From an uncultured beta proteobacterium (GTDB lineage Bacteria > Pseudomonadota > Gammaproteobacteria > Burkholderiales > Burkholderiaceae_C): 64,000 nucleotides of DNA. Below the pieces are notes generated by a model. It searched no databases, was not told where the DNA came from, and saw only the letters and a list, made by a program, of their open reading frames with translations. Both the position numbers and the translations under genes were made by a program. The stretch's first letter is position 1. The number at the start of each line of letters is the position of its first letter. Shown here in pieces: positions 33,969 to 44,493 of the stretch. The DNA lies in the NCBI GenBank assembly GCA_903876735.1, contig CAIRAW010000036.1:23630-87629 (forward strand), read 5' to 3'.

Positions 33969-34685
33969 ATGATGAAACGGATGAAGACGGTCTTGCTGGC
34001 CTGCACCCTGTTGGCGGCGATGGGCGCCGGCGCGCAGGAGGCAGCGCTTCGCAAGAACCTGGCCGAGCGCCTGCCCCAATTACAAAAGATCGACGAAGTC
34101 AGCAAGACGCCGATAGCGGGCCTGTATGAAATACGGGTCAACGGCACCGAGATTTTCTATGCCGATGCCGAGGGCAACTACCTGCTCCAGGGCAACCTGA
34201 TCGACACCCGCCAGCGCCGCAATCTGACCGAAGAGCGGGTCGACAAGCTATCGGCCATCAGCTTCGATGCACTGCCGTTCAAGGACGCGTTCACCATCGT
34301 GCGCGGCAACGGCAAACGCAAACTTGCCGTGTTCGAGGACCCCAACTGTGGCTATTGCAAGCGCTTCGAACGTGATCTGCAGAAGGTCGACAACGTAACA
34401 GTCTACATGTTCCTCTACCCGATCCTGAGTGCCGATTCGACTGACAAGTCCAAGGCCATCTGGTGCGCCAAAGACAAGGGCAAGGCCTGGCAGGACTGGA
34501 TGGTGCGCGACAAGGCGGTCACTGCCGCAAGCTGTGACACGACTGCCATCGAGCGCAACGTTGAAGTCGGCCGCAAGCACAAAATCAACGGCACGCCAAC
34601 CTTGATCTTTACCGATGGCACCCGGGTGCCCGGCGCCATCACGGCTGCCCAGGTCGAGAAATACCTCACTGACGCCAAGAACTGA
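33969..34685 (+). CDS. dsbC: Periplasmic disulfide isomerase DsbC
   Basis: DsbC reshuffles wrong disulfides in the periplasm and is kept reduced by DsbD. The 238-aa precursor has a signal (MMKRMKTVLLACTLLAAMGA), an N-terminal dimerisation domain (VSKTPIAGLYEIRVNGTEIF) and a thioredoxin-like domain with the CGYC active site in FEDPNCGYCKRFE and the cis-proline in NGTPTLIFTDG. Another cysteine pair (IWCAKD, AASCDTT) matches the structural disulfide of DsbC. Its stop overlaps the next ATG by one base (TGATG). Confidence 0.95.
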   Translation: MMKRMKTVLLACTLLAAMGAGAQEAALRKNLAERLPQLQKIDEVSKTPIAGLYEIRVNGTEIFYADAEGNYLLQGNLIDTRQRRNLTEERVDKLSAISFDALPFKDAFTIVRGNGKRKLAVFEDPNCGYCKRFERDLQKVDNVTVYMFLYPILSADSTDKSKAIWCAKDKGKAWQDWMVRDKAVTAASCDTTAIERNVEVGRKHKINGTPTLIFTDGTRVPGAITAAQVEKYLTDAKN

Positions 34686-36514
34686 TGGCGACCGCTGGCG
34701 TGCGTTACCAGGTCCGGTTGCTGGACCTGCATGCCCATCTGTTTCGGGTCACGCTGAGCGTTGCGGAGCCTGCCGCCCTGCAGCGCCTGAGTCTGCCGGT
34801 GTGGATTCCGGGCAGCTATCTGGTGCGCGAATTTTCGAAGAATCTGCAGCGTCTGCGGGCGCATCAGGGCAGCCGGGAAGTCGCACTGACCCAACTCGAC
34901 AAATGCAGTTGGCAAGCCGAATGCGACAGCCGCAAGCCCTTGCTGCTGAGCTACGAGGTTTACGCGTTCGACAACTCGGTGCGCACCGCCTGGCTCGACG
35001 CCAGTCGTGGCTTCTTCAACGGCAGCAGCCTGTTCCTACAAGTGCAGGGGCAGGAGCAGGCGCCCCACAGACTGGAGTTGCTGGCCGACAAGTCCGCGTC
35101 CGACTGGCAGGTGGCAACCGGCCTGGCGCCCGACAAGATCAAAAAAAATGGCTTTGGCAGTTACCTGGCCGCCAACTACGACGAACTGGTCGACTGCCCG
35201 GTGGAAATGGGTCGTTTCTGGAGCGGCTCCTTTGTCGCCTGTGGTGTCAAGCACCGTTTCGTCGTCTCCGGTGCGCCACCCGGTTTTGACAGCGCCCGAT
35301 TGCTGGCCGACACACAGAAAATCTGCGAGGCCGAAATCCGCTTCTGGCACGGCGTAAAGGCCGGCGCGCGCTCAGGCAGCAAAGCGCCGCACCAGAATTA
35401 CCTGTTCATGCTCAACGCCGTCGGCGATGGCTATGGCGGCCTGGAACACCGCAACTCCACCGCGCTGATTTGCACGCGCAAAGACCTGCCGCGTCTGCCC
35501 AATCCGGCGCTTGAAGCCAGCGCCAGCCGATCAGGCCAGGCCGGTGCAGCGTGCCGACCCGATGGCTACGTCACCTTGCTGGGTCTGATCAGCCACGAGT
35601 ATTTCCACACCTGGAACGTCAAGCGCCTTCGGCCAGCCGAATTTGCCACGTACGATTACGGGCGCGAAAACTACACGCAGTTGCTCTGGTTCTTCGAGGG
35701 CTTTACCAGCTATTACGACGACCTGCTGCTGCGCCGCGCCGGGCTGATCGACGACAAGACCTACCTCAAACTGCTGGGCAAGACCATCAACCAGGTGCAG
35801 CAGACGCCCGGGCGCGAGGTGCAAAGCGTGGCGCAGGCCAGCTTTGACGCCTGGACCCGGTACTACCGGCAGGACGAGAACACGCCCAACGCCACGGTCA
35901 GCTACTACACCAAAGGCGCACTGGTAGCACTGTGCCTGGACCTGAGCCTGCGCCAGCTGGGCAGGACGACGCTCGACGCCGTCATGACCGCCCTCTGGCA
36001 GCGTTGCCAGGGCGCGGCGATGACAGAGGACGACCTGCTCCGCGTTCTGGCCGACCTGTCGGGGAGGTCCTTTGACGCCGAACTGGCGCGCTGGGTGCAC
36101 GGCACCACCGACTTGCCACTGAAGAAACTGCTCGAGGGCCAGGGCATCAGTGTGCATGAAGAGCCGGCCCCGCTCGCACAGCGACTGGGCCTGCGGGTGA
36201 GCGAAGGCACGGGAATCCAGATCAAGGGCGTACTGCGTGGCAGTGCGGCCGAACAGGCTGGCTTCGCAGCCGGCGACGAGTGGCTCGGCATCGAGGTCGG
36301 CCCTGCCAAGTCGGCAAGCCAGTGGCGGCTCACAGCGCTTGACGATCTGTTGCTGTACGCAGGCACGGCATCGAAAATCGGCGCACTGGTGGCACGCGAC
36401 AAACACATTTACCAACTCAGCCTGACGCTGCCCACACTTGGCAATACCTGGCAGTTGGCACTACACGACAAGCAACTCGCGGGGCAGTGGCTGGATCAAA
36501 CCGGCAGGCCCTGA
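34685..36514 (+). CDS. M61-family metallopeptidase with PDZ domain
   Basis: The 609-aa protein has the M61 N-terminal domain (LPVWIPGSYLVREFSKNLQR), a zinc-peptidase core with HEYFHTWNVKRLRP (HExxH) followed by the glutamate in FFEGFTSYYDDLLLRRAG, and a C-terminal PDZ domain (IKGVLRGSAAEQAGFAAGDE). No signal peptide is visible, so it is probably cytoplasmic, like other glycyl-aminopeptidase type M61 proteins. It overlaps the dsbC stop by one base, implying coupled translation; a functional link to disulfide folding is not established. Confidence 0.92.
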   Translation: MATAGVRYQVRLLDLHAHLFRVTLSVAEPAALQRLSLPVWIPGSYLVREFSKNLQRLRAHQGSREVALTQLDKCSWQAECDSRKPLLLSYEVYAFDNSVRTAWLDASRGFFNGSSLFLQVQGQEQAPHRLELLADKSASDWQVATGLAPDKIKKNGFGSYLAANYDELVDCPVEMGRFWSGSFVACGVKHRFVVSGAPPGFDSARLLADTQKICEAEIRFWHGVKAGARSGSKAPHQNYLFMLNAVGDGYGGLEHRNSTALICTRKDLPRLPNPALEASASRSGQAGAACRPDGYVTLLGLISHEYFHTWNVKRLRPAEFATYDYGRENYTQLLWFFEGFTSYYDDLLLRRAGLIDDKTYLKLLGKTINQVQQTPGREVQSVAQASFDAWTRYYRQDENTPNATVSYYTKGALVALCLDLSLRQLGRTTLDAVMTALWQRCQGAAMTEDDLLRVLADLSGRSFDAELARWVHGTTDLPLKKLLEGQGISVHEEPAPLAQRLGLRVSEGTGIQIKGVLRGSAAEQAGFAAGDEWLGIEVGPAKSASQWRLTALDDLLLYAGTASKIGALVARDKHIYQLSLTLPTLGNTWQLALHDKQLAGQWLDQTGRP

Positions 36515-36571
36515 AGCGGGAACGAGCGAGACAAAATGCAAGCAAGCGATCAAACACACCCGGAGGATTCC

Positions 36572-37351
36572 ATGACTTTTGAAACCATCACCACACGCAC
36601 CGAAGCCGGCAAAGTCGGCATCATCACCCTGAACCGGCCGAAGCAGCTCAATGCGCTGAACGACCAGTTGATGACCGAACTCGGCGCCGCTCTGAAAGCC
36701 TTTGACGCCGACCCGGCCATTGGCTGCATGATCATCACCGGCAGCGAGAAGGCCTTCGCCGCCGGCGCCGACATTGGCGCCATGGCCAGCTACAACTTTG
36801 CCGACGTCTACAAGGGTGACTTCATCACACGCAACTGGGAACAGATTCGCAGCGTGCGCAAGCCCGTGATCGCAGCGGTCAGCGGTTTTGCGCTTGGCGG
36901 CGGTTGTGAACTGGCCATGATGTGCGACTTCATCATCGCCGCAGAGAACGCGCGCTTCGGTCAACCTGAAATCAAGCTCGGCATCATCCCCGGTGCCGGC
37001 GGCACCCAGCGCCTGCCGCGCGCGGTCGGCAAAGCCAAGGCAATGGACCTGGCGCTGACCGGGCGCATGATGGATGCCACGGAAGCCGAACGCGCCGGCC
37101 TCGTCAGCCGTGTCGTGCCGCTGGAAAAACTGATGGAAGAAGCACTGGGCGCGGCCCTGATGATCAGCGACCATTCCCAGATGGCCACCATGGCAGCCAA
37201 GGAGTCGGTCAACCGGGCCTATGAGAGTTCGCTCAACGAAGGCATCATTTTCGAGCGCCGACTGTTCCACGCACTGTTTGCCACGTCCGACCAGAAGGAA
37301 GGCATGGACGCCTTCGTCAACAAGCGCAAGGCCATCTTCAAAAACCAGTGA
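36572..37351 (+). CDS. Enoyl-CoA hydratase (crotonase superfamily)
   Basis: The 259-aa protein hydrates 2-enoyl-CoA in fatty-acid beta-oxidation. The start at 36572 has a CGGAGG ribosome site. The family landmarks are complete: [13 protein letters not shown], the oxyanion-hole segments [11 protein letters not shown] and [15 protein letters not shown], the catalytic glutamates in [19 protein letters not shown], and the C-terminal [24 protein letters not shown] tail (here [18 protein letters not shown]). It follows the M61 gene by 57 bp. Substrate chain length is not predictable here. Confidence 0.95.
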   Translation: MTFETITTRTEAGKVGIITLNRPKQLNALNDQLMTELGAALKAFDADPAIGCMIITGSEKAFAAGADIGAMASYNFADVYKGDFITRNWEQIRSVRKPVIAAVSGFALGGGCELAMMCDFIIAAENARFGQPEIKLGIIPGAGGTQRLPRAVGKAKAMDLALTGRMMDATEAERAGLVSRVVPLEKLMEEALGAALMISDHSQMATMAAKESVNRAYESSLNEGIIFERRLFHALFATSDQKEGMDAFVNKRKAIFKNQ

Positions 37352-37564
37352 GCGTGATCCGCACCCATCCGCCAAGCCAGGCCTGAAAGGGAAGTGCCGG
37401 GAGGGCAGCCACCCAGGATCAGATGTGACGTCGTTGTGGCGCGAACATCTTCAGCCACAAATACTGCGCGGCTGTTCTTATCGTTTATCAAAACCTTTGT
37501 CATAATGCCATCCACTTAATAAATTTTTTGCTGTCACGCAGAAAATGAGAGCGAGAGGGAGAAG

Positions 37565-37723
37565 GTGGGAGCGTCGAAAAAATCATTACGACAGCGCAGA
37601 AACTATGCTGCGCTTCGCGTTTGTGTTGCTATCGACAGATTGTTGGCCGCCACGTCAGAAGAGGAAAAGGCGCAAGCAAGCAAATGGGTCAAAGCATGGC
37701 AGAAGCAACTCGCCATCCTTTGA
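37565..37723 (+). CDS. Possible small basic protein, 52 aa
   Basis: A GTG at 37565 preceded by GAGGGAGAAG opens a 52-codon frame reading VGASKKSLRQRRNYAALRV, then CVAIDRLLAATSEEEKAQ and ASKWVKAWQKQLAIL. Its composition is protein-like: a basic start, then two amphipathic helices with regular acidic/basic alternation. It fills the 430-bp space between the enoyl-CoA hydratase gene and tRNA-Met. I do not recognise a family. The rest of the space (37352-37564) shows nothing supported. Confidence 0.4.
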   Translation: MGASKKSLRQRRNYAALRVCVAIDRLLAATSEEEKAQASKWVKAWQKQLAIL

Positions 37724-37745
37724 AAGTGAAATTGGGCAGCCTGCG

Positions 37746-37775
37746 TTCAGAGACCGCAACACTTTTCGTTATAAT
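37746..37775 (+). promoter_or_regulatory. Sigma-70 promoter of tRNA-Met
   Basis: A consensus -10 TATAAT lies at 37770-37775 and a TTCAGA -35-like hexamer at 37746-37751, with an 18-bp spacer. The tRNA begins nine bases after the -10. Confidence 0.7.
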
Positions 37776-37784
37776 TCGCGCCTC

Positions 37785-37861
37785 GGCTCTTTAGCTCAGT
37801 CGGTTAGAGCGATGGAATCATAATCCACAGGTCCGCGGTTCGAATCCGTGAAGAGCCACCA
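37785..37861 (+). tRNA. tRNA-Met (CAU anticodon)
   Basis: The sequence folds as a cloverleaf: acceptor GGCTCTT pairs with AAGAGCC, the D arm is AGCTCAGTCGGTTAGAGC, the anticodon loop ATCATAA contains CAT, and the T loop GGTTCGAATCC is standard. The acceptor begins with a G-C pair as in elongator tRNA-Met and CCA is encoded. A CAU anticodon could also be tRNA-Ile2 after lysidine modification, but the body resembles elongator methionine tRNA. Confidence 0.93.
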
Positions 37862-37882
37862 GAAAATCCCTTACGGGTATTG

Positions 37883-37918
37883 AAAAGCCTGCTACTTTAA
37901 TTGCTAGCAGGCTTTTTT
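37883..37918 (+). terminator. Rho-independent terminator after tRNA-Met
   Basis: A 12-bp stem (AAAAGCCTGCTA with TAGCAGGCTTTT), a ten-base loop and a following T run form a strong terminator 22 bases after the tRNA. The A-rich left arm means that it could also stop transcripts of the minus-strand solute-receptor gene, which ends at 37927. Confidence 0.9.
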
Positions 37919-37926
37919 GTTTCAGC

Positions 37927-39294
37927 TCAAATCTCGCCCTGGCCCGCAGCGCCGTGGGTGACCCCGAACTGCCGCAGGATTGCGTTGCCCCTCAGCACTG
38001 CGGCGTCGAGCCCCTCGCGGGTGGTCTTCTTGCCGGCCAGGATGTTCTCCAGTTCCGTTTCGATTGCCTCGCGAACCTGGATGTAGTTGCCCAAGCGCAG
38101 GCCGCGGCTGGCCAAGGTGGGCTTGGCGTTGAGCAGTTGGTTCACGCCAGGCCACTGCTGCGGGTTCTGACGGTAAAAGTTGTTGTCCGCCAGGTCTTTG
38201 ACGGCTGCTTTGGTGATGGGCAAATAACCTGTGCTGGCGGCCCACCAGCTCTGCTGCGGCGTTTCCGCCACGAACTTCAGAAACTGGGCGATGCCTTTGT
38301 AGTCGGCCGGTTCGTGGCCGCGCATCACCCACAGCGTGGCGCCACCCAGCGTGGAGTTTGCTTTGGGATAGGGCGGGCCCCAGTGCGGCAGCTGGCCTGT
38401 CCCCCACTCGAAGCTGAGGGCTTTCTTGAAACTGCCAATGTTTGCTGAGGACTGGACCAGCATGGCGCAATCGCTGCTGATGAATCGGGCATCGGGCGCA
38501 TCAAGGCGGCCGCCATAGGAAAAAATCTTTTCCTTTTGCCAGCGCGCCAGGGCATCAACATGCATGCGTCCGAAATCGCTATTGATGAGCAGTTTGGTGT
38601 CGAGCCCGGCGTAGCCGTTCTGGTTGCTGGCAAAGGCCTGGTTATGCCAGGCGAACGTGTTCTCAAGCATCGTCCATGAAGGCCACGCTGCAGTGAAGCC
38701 GCAACCCGCCGCGCCGCTGGCCAGAATCTTTCTTGAAGCGGTCTCGAGTTCCTGCCAGGTCGCGGGTGGCGTATCGCCGAGCCCGGCCTTCTTGAAAATG
38801 TCCTTGTTGAAATAGAGGACAGGGGTCGAGACGTTGAACGGCATCGACAAAAGCTTGTCGTCCTTTTCATAGTAGTCGGAGATGGCATCGACGAAATCGC
38901 TCCAGTGCGGTTCGATTTGCTGTTGCCGCATCAGCCGCTGCACCGGCACGATGGCGTCTGACAGCATCATGCTCAGCGTGCCAACCTCGGCGACCTGAAC
39001 GATGTTGGGCGGTTTCTTCTGCCGATAGGCTGCCATGGCCGCAGCCTGAACCTCGTAGTACGAACCCTTGTAGACGGCCTTGACCTCGAACGCATCCTGC
39101 CCCTGGTTGAACCGTCGCACCAACTCGGCAACCGACTCTCCGAGTTGCCCGTCCATGGCGTGCCAAAACGAAATTTCTGTCCTGGTTTGCGCATGCGATA
39201 CACCTGCGAGCAGTGCGAAGGCCAGCAGCGTGAGCAAACGCACGGTAGCGTCAACGCGGCAACTCAAAACCGCCATGAGAGAGCGCGGCCTCAT
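37927..39294 (-). CDS. ugpB: sn-Glycerol-3-phosphate-type ABC solute receptor (UgpB-like)
   Basis: This is a family 1 periplasmic receptor of about 455 aa resembling UgpB, which captures glycerol-3-phosphate or glycerophosphodiesters. The start at 39294 overlaps the upstream stop as ATGA; the signal ends GVSHAQ. Landmarks are ISFWHAMDGQLGESVAELV, YKGSYYEVQAAAMAAYRQK, PPNIVQVAEVGT, MPFNVSTPVLYFNKDIF and GGATLWVMRGHEP. The membrane parts UgpA/UgpE and ATPase UgpC are not next to it; a tRNA follows. It is coupled to a patatin-like phospholipase lipoprotein gene. Confidence 0.9.
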   Translation of the reverse strand: MRPRSLMAVLSCRVDATVRLLTLLAFALLAGVSHAQTRTEISFWHAMDGQLGESVAELVRRFNQGQDAFEVKAVYKGSYYEVQAAAMAAYRQKKPPNIVQVAEVGTLSMMLSDAIVPVQRLMRQQQIEPHWSDFVDAISDYYEKDDKLLSMPFNVSTPVLYFNKDIFKKAGLGDTPPATWQELETASRKILASGAAGCGFTAAWPSWTMLENTFAWHNQAFASNQNGYAGLDTKLLINSDFGRMHVDALARWQKEKIFSYGGRLDAPDARFISSDCAMLVQSSANIGSFKKALSFEWGTGQLPHWGPPYPKANSTLGGATLWVMRGHEPADYKGIAQFLKFVAETPQQSWWAASTGYLPITKAAVKDLADNNFYRQNPQQWPGVNQLLNAKPTLASRGLRLGNYIQVREAIETELENILAGKKTTREGLDAAVLRGNAILRQFGVTHGAAGQGEI

Positions 39295-40742
39295 GGGCGC
39301 CCACCCTTGGGCGACGGCCGGTCGGCCAGGAAGTCCTGGATCTTCTGCTGGTTCTGCGCGACCACCTTGGTAGCGGCAGTTTGGAGCAATTGCCGGTCGC
39401 ATTCGGACTCTACCGTGAACTTGGTCGGTATCTTGGCCAGACGCTGCTGCACATCATCGGGCGAACTCAGGGGTGGCGTCTCGGTACGGCAGGCGGCCGG
39501 CAGATCGCTCAGATCTTCCTCCCAGCGTGCGCTCTCATGATTGAGAAAAATAATGCCAAGGGTTGCGTCGTCGGGAAACACCCCTTCAACCTGAAGGCTG
39601 CGGTAAAAGAGCGACCAATAGGCGGTCGCACGTTCTTCCATCACCTTCGGAATGCGGGCGAAGTCGTAGTTGAAGATGGTCCAGGGCTGGCTGCGTTGCT
39701 TGAGTTCCTTGAAACCCACCGAGAATGGAAAAGCGCTGTTGAAGGCCAGGATCAGGGCACGTCGAACTTTGTGATCCTGCATCTGCTTCTGAAACGTGAA
39801 CAACAGGGATTCCAGGCCGAGGTTTTCGTAAAGTCCGCCGTCGCCGGTGTGCCAGTAATCCAGTTCGTCGCCCACCGTGAAGGTGATCGGCCCCAGAAAG
39901 GGCGGGAACGAAGCGGACGCGGTGACCGCCACCGCCACCTTCAAGGGGCAGGGATCAATCTGCAATTCAAGCGGGGATACCGGCAGCAGAGACTCCCAGC
40001 GCTTTTTCATGACCTCCGGATAGGTGCGGGTGATGCCCCGATCGACCAGCGAGCGATCGAGATCGGCAAAAAAATCATACTGCGCGGTATCGGGCGTGAG
40101 CGTGGTGAACATCAGGCGCCGACCACTGTTGTAGAGCGTGCTGTTGATCATCAGGGTCGGGCTGTCGCCACTGGCCTGGCGCGCGGCCAGGTCGGTGAAC
40201 GTACCCTGACCCAGCAGGCGCTCTTCGAGAATCTCGCGCAGTGATTGGGCGGCCAGCGCCGAATTGAGAATGAAACGGCTCGAATTAAGCTGGCGCCAGA
40301 TGACGGCACTCTGGAAGTCCTGACCCAGCTTGGCCTGGAAGTCGCTAAAGAACGCCTGGTAAGCCGGCGACATGGTCCCGTCCGGCCCGAGAACCGGCGT
40401 CTGGCGCGCCGGTTTGTGCAACGCATAGTAAGCTGCTGACAGCCCACCCCCGGAGACGCTGGAGACATACGAGACCTGCTCCAGAACCGATCCGCCCTGG
40501 GGTGAGCGCAAGCGGCCCAGAGCCTCCAGGCCCGCAGCGCTGTATATTGCAGCCCGGCTGCCGCCGCCCGAAAAGGCAACGCCCACCGCGATATCCTGCG
40601 GCAGGGCCGGCTTGATGCAAGTCGTCTCTGCACCAACTTTTGGCAGACGTATCACCTCAGGTGATACGCAGGCCGTGAGGAAAAATGCGCTGACAGTCCA
40701 AAACATTCCCCGCAAGCACCGCCGCCGCAAAGTTGCTTGCAT
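39291..40742 (-). CDS. Patatin-like phospholipase lipoprotein
   Basis: The 483-aa protein begins with a lipoprotein signal (MFWTVSAFFLTACV lipobox). The patatin serine hydrolase core is complete: oxyanion loop AFSGGGSRAAIYSAAGLEAL, nucleophile elbow VSSVSGGGLSAAYY (GxSxG form SVSGG) and the dyad aspartate in WHTGDGGLYENLGLE. It should release fatty acids from phospholipids or other acyl esters at the envelope. Its stop overlaps the start of the UgpB-like gene by four bases, so the products are made together. Confidence 0.9.
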   Translation of the reverse strand: MQATLRRRCLRGMFWTVSAFFLTACVSPEVIRLPKVGAETTCIKPALPQDIAVGVAFSGGGSRAAIYSAAGLEALGRLRSPQGGSVLEQVSYVSSVSGGGLSAAYYALHKPARQTPVLGPDGTMSPAYQAFFSDFQAKLGQDFQSAVIWRQLNSSRFILNSALAAQSLREILEERLLGQGTFTDLAARQASGDSPTLMINSTLYNSGRRLMFTTLTPDTAQYDFFADLDRSLVDRGITRTYPEVMKKRWESLLPVSPLELQIDPCPLKVAVAVTASASFPPFLGPITFTVGDELDYWHTGDGGLYENLGLESLLFTFQKQMQDHKVRRALILAFNSAFPFSVGFKELKQRSQPWTIFNYDFARIPKVMEERATAYWSLFYRSLQVEGVFPDDATLGIIFLNHESARWEEDLSDLPAACRTETPPLSSPDDVQQRLAKIPTKFTVESECDRQLLQTAATKVVAQNQQKIQDFLADRPSPKGGRP

Positions 40743-40995
40743 TGGTCAGTCCTCATCCAAGGCACGGGGCGAATACGGGCCAAGCAGCGGCTTGGGCAAA
40801 TCGACTGGGCAGGACATAAGGCAGCTTCGCTCCACTGTTCACGGTCCGTAACCAACGAAAGAAGCTCATCAAGAGCAAGACAAAGACGGCAGCCGTAGCT
40901 TGGAGCTTAGGCCCTTCAACAGCCGATGAATTTGACTTGCAGCAACGAATGCACGGTTTCACCCAATCCGCAAAGAACCGATGCGCAGAGCAGGT

Positions 40996-41502
40996 TCAGG
41001 GATTGCCGAGGTAGTCGCGCTTGCCGATCTCAACACCGTTGTGACGCAGGATGTTGTAGGCGGTGCTGACATGGAAATAGAGGTTGGGAATCGCGCTGCC
41101 GAGCAGGAATTGCATGCCCTTGTAGTGGGTCTCGGTTTCGCCGCGCCGGACCACAATGTCCTTGTCCTCGGTGCCGTCGATTTGCGCCGGACTCACGCTC
41201 TGGATGAAAGCCAGCGTCTTGGCGATGCGCGCCTTCAGTTCGGGCAGGGTCTTTTCAAAGTCTTCGTGGACAGGGTTCTCGATGCCGGCCAGACGCGCCA
41301 CGGCGCCCTTGGCGGTATCACAGGCGATCTGCACCTGCTTGGTGAAAGGCAGCATGTCGGGAAACAGGCGGTAGGTCGTCAGTGTTGCAGGGTCAATCTT
41401 TTTGGCATCAACATGCGCTTGCGCCTTGTCCAGAATAACGGACAGGTTGCCAAGCATATTGGCAAAACGCGGCACGCTGGCCTGGTACATGGACAGTGTC
41501 AT
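40996..41502 (-). CDS. DUF1993 family protein
   Basis: This is a 168-aa cytoplasmic, helical protein of the DUF1993 family, structurally akin to DinB-like four-helix bundles by family description. It shows the typical N-terminus MTLSMYQASVPRFANMLGNL and the C-terminal HVSTAYNILRHNGVEIGKRD. Its role is unknown. The 250 bases between it and the patatin gene hold nothing I can support. Confidence 0.88.
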   Translation of the reverse strand: MTLSMYQASVPRFANMLGNLSVILDKAQAHVDAKKIDPATLTTYRLFPDMLPFTKQVQIACDTAKGAVARLAGIENPVHEDFEKTLPELKARIAKTLAFIQSVSPAQIDGTEDKDIVVRRGETETHYKGMQFLLGSAIPNLYFHVSTAYNILRHNGVEIGKRDYLGNP

Positions 41503-41571
41503 GGGGATTCCTCTTTCATTGATTCGGCAGATGCACGAGCGGGCATCTTAGCCGCTCGGTGCGCCTGGCGC

Positions 41572-42066
41572 TCAGGACTTGCGGATTCTCTGCACCAAGG
41601 CGGTCGTTGAGTAGCCATCGACAAAGGGCAAGGCTATTGCGCGTCCGCCGTAGGCTTCAACGACACGCGTCTCTGCCAGCTTGGCCATGTCGTAGTCGCC
41701 ACCCTTGACCAGGATGTCGGGTTTGATTTCAGCGATCAGTTGCAGCGGGGTGTCCTCGTCGAACCAGGTCACCAGACTGGTGCTGGCCAGCGCCGCCATG
41801 ACGAAGGCGCGGTCGGCTTCATTGTTGAGCGGTCTGTCCGCGCCTTTGCCAAGCCGACGGGCCGATGCGTCCGTATTGAGCGCCACCAGCAAACTCGCGC
41901 CCAGCGCGCGTGCCTGGGTCAGGTACATCACATGGCCACGGTGCAGCACGTCAAATACGCCATTGGTGAAGACAAGGGGTCGGGGCAGGCTGGCCACCCG
42001 AGCCGCCACGCTGGCGCGCGCGCAGAGCTTGTCGGCAAGAACAGCCAGGGCAGGTAGATCAGTCAT
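41572..42066 (-). CDS. rfaE2: D-glycero-beta-D-manno-heptose 1-phosphate adenylyltransferase
   Basis: This is the stand-alone nucleotidyltransferase domain of HldE that makes ADP-heptose for lipopolysaccharide inner core. The protein is 164 aa from the ATG at 42066 (MTDLPALAVLADKLC). The motif VFTNGVFDVLHRGHVMYL contains the HxGH-type site, and ADRPLNNEADRAFVMAAL and DILVKGGDYDMAKLAE are family-typical. The kinase domain is absent, as in species where rfaE1 is separate. An upstream in-frame extension has no conservation. Confidence 0.93.
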   Translation of the reverse strand: MTDLPALAVLADKLCARASVAARVASLPRPLVFTNGVFDVLHRGHVMYLTQARALGASLLVALNTDASARRLGKGADRPLNNEADRAFVMAALASTSLVTWFDEDTPLQLIAEIKPDILVKGGDYDMAKLAETRVVEAYGGRAIALPFVDGYSTTALVQRIRKS

Positions 42067-42095
42067 GGCCTGCATGCTAGCAGGCTGCAAGGCCT

Positions 42096-42296
42096 TCAGC
42101 CAAACGTGCTGTGCTGCAATTCCGGATTGCGACGCGGTTCCCACCAGGCCCGAATCGTCGCAAACACATTTCTGCAGCCGGTGCAGCGGTACTGCCCCGT
42201 CGGCAACAGTGCGCCATTGAGCGCGCGGCCGATAACATGCTGGTAACTGGTGGCGCCGCATTCACGGCATTTGTAGATCGTCTTGTAGTTGACCAT
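42096..42296 (-). CDS. Small zinc-ribbon protein
   Basis: This 66-aa frame from the ATG at 42296 reads MVNYKTIYKCRECGATSYQH and later GQYRCTGCRNVFATIRAWW. Two CxxC knuckles (CREC and CTGC) about 28 residues apart make a zinc ribbon. The frame is tight against rfaE2 (29 bp), on the same strand, and its composition looks coding. I recall similar unnamed short proteins in Burkholderiales but cannot name a family. A longer start at 42323 is possible. Confidence 0.65.
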   Translation of the reverse strand: MVNYKTIYKCRECGATSYQHVIGRALNGALLPTGQYRCTGCRNVFATIRAWWEPRRNPELQHSTFG

Positions 42297-42403
42297 GGTG
42301 CACACTGTAACGGCAGTCACCATGCCCGGCGCATCAAACCATGTAAGTCAATGTAAACACCGTATCAGCCCACTACCGAGTTGCCCGGCAATCGGGCTGG
42401 CAA

Positions 42404-43018
42404 TCAGGACGGCTGTGTCTCGACAAAACTCGAACGCTGCATCAGTTTGTCGTGCAATTTTTGCAGGTTGGGATAGCTGGTACGCCAGTCAATCTGGGCA
42501 AACCGGAAGTCGAGGTAGCTCAGGGCACAACCAACCGCAATGTCGGCCAGGCTGAGATGAATGCCGACGCAAAAAGTCTTGTCACCCAGACCTTTGCTCA
42601 TGGCCTTCAGGGATGTATGGACCTTGTTCATTTGACGTTCAATCCAGGCCTGACTGCGCTCTGCACTGCTGCGCCCGGCCCAACTGGCTTCGAGCCGCGC
42701 CAGAATCAGGGCATCCAGCACACCGTCGGCCAGCGCCTCCCAGGTTTTGACTTCGGCCCGCTCACGGCCGACCGCGGGAATCAACTTGCCCACCGGCGAC
42801 AAGGTGTCCAGGTACTCAACAATCACGCGTGAATCAAACAGCGCCTCGCCACCCTCCATGACCAGACACGGGACCTTGCCCAGAGGGTTGGTTTCTGCGA
42901 TCGTGCTTTGCGCGGCCCAAACGTCCTCCGTCACAAAGGCGTAGTCCAGTTTTTTCTCGACCATGACGACGCGCACTTTGCGCACATAGGGGCTGGTATT
43001 GGATCCGATTAATTTCAT
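42404..43018 (-). CDS. Glutathione S-transferase family protein
   Basis: The 204-aa protein has the thioredoxin-like N domain (MKLIGSNTSPYVRKVRVVMV, with serine in place of a catalytic cysteine), the glutathione-binding NPLGKVPCLVMEGG and DSRVIVEYLD segments, and an all-helical C domain with LSLADIAVGCALSYLDFR. The usual substrate range of such enzymes is broad and not predictable. It is divergent from purB. Confidence 0.92.
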   Translation of the reverse strand: MKLIGSNTSPYVRKVRVVMVEKKLDYAFVTEDVWAAQSTIAETNPLGKVPCLVMEGGEALFDSRVIVEYLDTLSPVGKLIPAVGRERAEVKTWEALADGVLDALILARLEASWAGRSSAERSQAWIERQMNKVHTSLKAMSKGLGDKTFCVGIHLSLADIAVGCALSYLDFRFAQIDWRTSYPNLQKLHDKLMQRSSFVETQPS

Positions 43019-43020
43019 GA

Positions 43021-44492
<1,472 letters not shown>

Positions 44493-44493
<1 letters not shown>

